This document shows positions 6,312-6,819 of a stretch of DNA of 6,819 nucleotides, piece after piece (position 1 is the stretch's first letter; each line of letters starts with the position of its first letter). The stretch spans positions 1-6,819 of the forward strand of contig JAHENH010000036.1 in NCBI GenBank assembly GCA_018609935.1, written 5' to 3'. A model generated the notes under the pieces. That model was not told the DNA's origin. It did not search any database and worked only from the letters and a program-made list of their open reading frames with translations. Origin of the DNA: Halobacteriales archaeon. Its GTDB lineage: Archaea; Halobacteriota; Halobacteria; Halorutilales; JAHENH01. The position numbers and the translations under genes were made by a program.

Positions 6312-6819
6312 GATAGGAGCTGACATTGAGGTATTTATTACAGATAACAAGGGAAATATTGTTTCTTCAACATCTACTGTTAGGGGTACAAAAGAGGAGC
6401 CTTTTGTGTATGAAGGTTATTATAGTGTACAAAAAGACAATATCCTGGGAGAATTTAATATTCCTCCCGCTAGTGATAAGGATTCTTTTGTTGATAATGT
6501 AAGGAGAGGTCTTAGAATGATGAGTGAAGAAGTTTATGATCATTCCATAGAGATCTCTCCTGCTAAATTGATAGATCCTTCTCTTCTAGATGATAGTAGA
6601 TCTGTAGAAGGAGGATGTCAACCTCATCATAGTGCTTGGGATCTGAGACTAGAAAATACTCCAAGCATGAATGATACTCTTCTAAGAACTGCTGGTGGAC
6701 ATATTCATCTAGATCTAAATGTAGAAGAAGAGGAAAAGAGGTTTGCATCAGTAGCAATGGTGAGATTACTTGATCTTTATATCCTTATTCCTTCTCTTTT
6801 TATAGCAGATGAGGAGGAA
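6301..6819 (+). CDS. phiEco32-like COOH.NH2 ligase type 2, 5' part (runs off window)
   Basis: The frame opens with an ATG at 6301, overlapping the previous gene by 11 bases, and stays open for 173 codons to the window edge, so the 3' part is missing. The sequence fits the phage phiEco32-like COOH.NH2 ligase type 2 family (glutamine-synthetase-like amidoligase fold): IGADIEVF (5-12) at the start, RGTKEEP (28-34), QKDN (44-47), then EFNIPPA (51-57) with the Glu expected to bind metal, an EGGCQP region (103-108), and GGHIHL (132-137), whose His residues lie in the predicted active site. Members use ATP to join a carboxylate to an amine. In phages they are known from neighbourhoods with ATP-grasp ligases and amidotransferases, as in this operon, and have been proposed to make peptide-type modifications of cell wall, proteins or small molecules. 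The distal arginine-containing motifs needed for catalysis would lie beyond the window. Confidence 0.9.
   Translation, partial: MLNKIGADIEVFITDNKGNIVSSTSTVRGTKEEPFVYEGYYSVQKDNILGEFNIPPASDKDSFVDNVRRGLRMMSEEVYDHSIEISPAKLIDPSLLDDSRSVEGGCQPHHSAWDLRLENTPSMNDTLLRTAGGHIHLDLNVEEEEKRFASVAMVRLLDLYILIPSLFIADEEE

Noticed and set aside
6563..6757. A 64-codon open frame on the minus strand
   Set aside because: It lies wholly inside the well-supported COOH.NH2 ligase gene on the plus strand, covering its conserved GGHIHL region; it is a shadow frame.
1..6819. Stop-codon recoding, as in some crAss-like phages
   Set aside because: TGA is used as a stop at 118-120 and 2517-2519 in sensible places, and no gene needs read-through of TAG or TGA. 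TAG is never used as a terminal stop here, but seven genes are too few to infer recoding.

Overview
This looks like a stretch of a low-GC (about 31% G+C by eye) double-stranded DNA phage or prophage genome. All genes lie on the plus strand, they are packed with gaps of at most 12 bases or with short overlaps, and they form one apparent transcription unit without visible internal promoters or terminators. The phage reading rests on a T7/Pol I-like family A replicative polymerase, a phage-type COOH.NH2 ligase, and compact unknown genes. Arg is mostly AGA and Ile is often ATA. TAA and TGA are the only stops seen. Almost no start codon has a Shine-Dalgarno sequence, and AT-rich leaders stand in its place. 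This would suit a Bacteroidota-type host, but the sequence does not prove it.

Layout, left to right: the 3' end of a class I glutamine amidotransferase / C26-type gamma-glutamyl hydrolase (1-120); an ATP-grasp ligase (120-1037) joined to it by a TGATG stop/start; a 69-residue two-helix membrane protein (997-1206); two tandem paralogous genes of unknown function (1206-1835 and 1848-2519); a complete family A DNA polymerase with 3'-5' exonuclease domain (2458-4503); a 600-residue unrecognised protein with SH3-like ends and a Lys-rich linker (4509-6311); and the 5' part of a phiEco32-like COOH.NH2 ligase type 2 (6301 to the window end), which overlaps the previous gene by 11 bases.

The main point of interest is that three enzymes of amide/isopeptide chemistry sit in one operon: a Cys-His-Glu amidotransferase or gamma-glutamyl hydrolase, an ATP-grasp carboxylate-amine ligase and a glutamine-synthetase-fold COOH.NH2 ligase. 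This is the kind of set that comparative genomics has tied to phage-encoded synthesis of a peptide-like compound or to peptide tagging of a cell-wall or protein target. Here the set also contains a small membrane protein and a duplicated unknown gene, and it is interrupted by the replicative DNA polymerase. The duplicated genes and the 600-residue protein are the best candidates for undescribed parts of such a system. The chemistry and target cannot be read from the sequence.

There is no gene-free stretch over 300 bases, and I saw no tRNA, rRNA, CRISPR array, insertion sequence, attachment site or origin.
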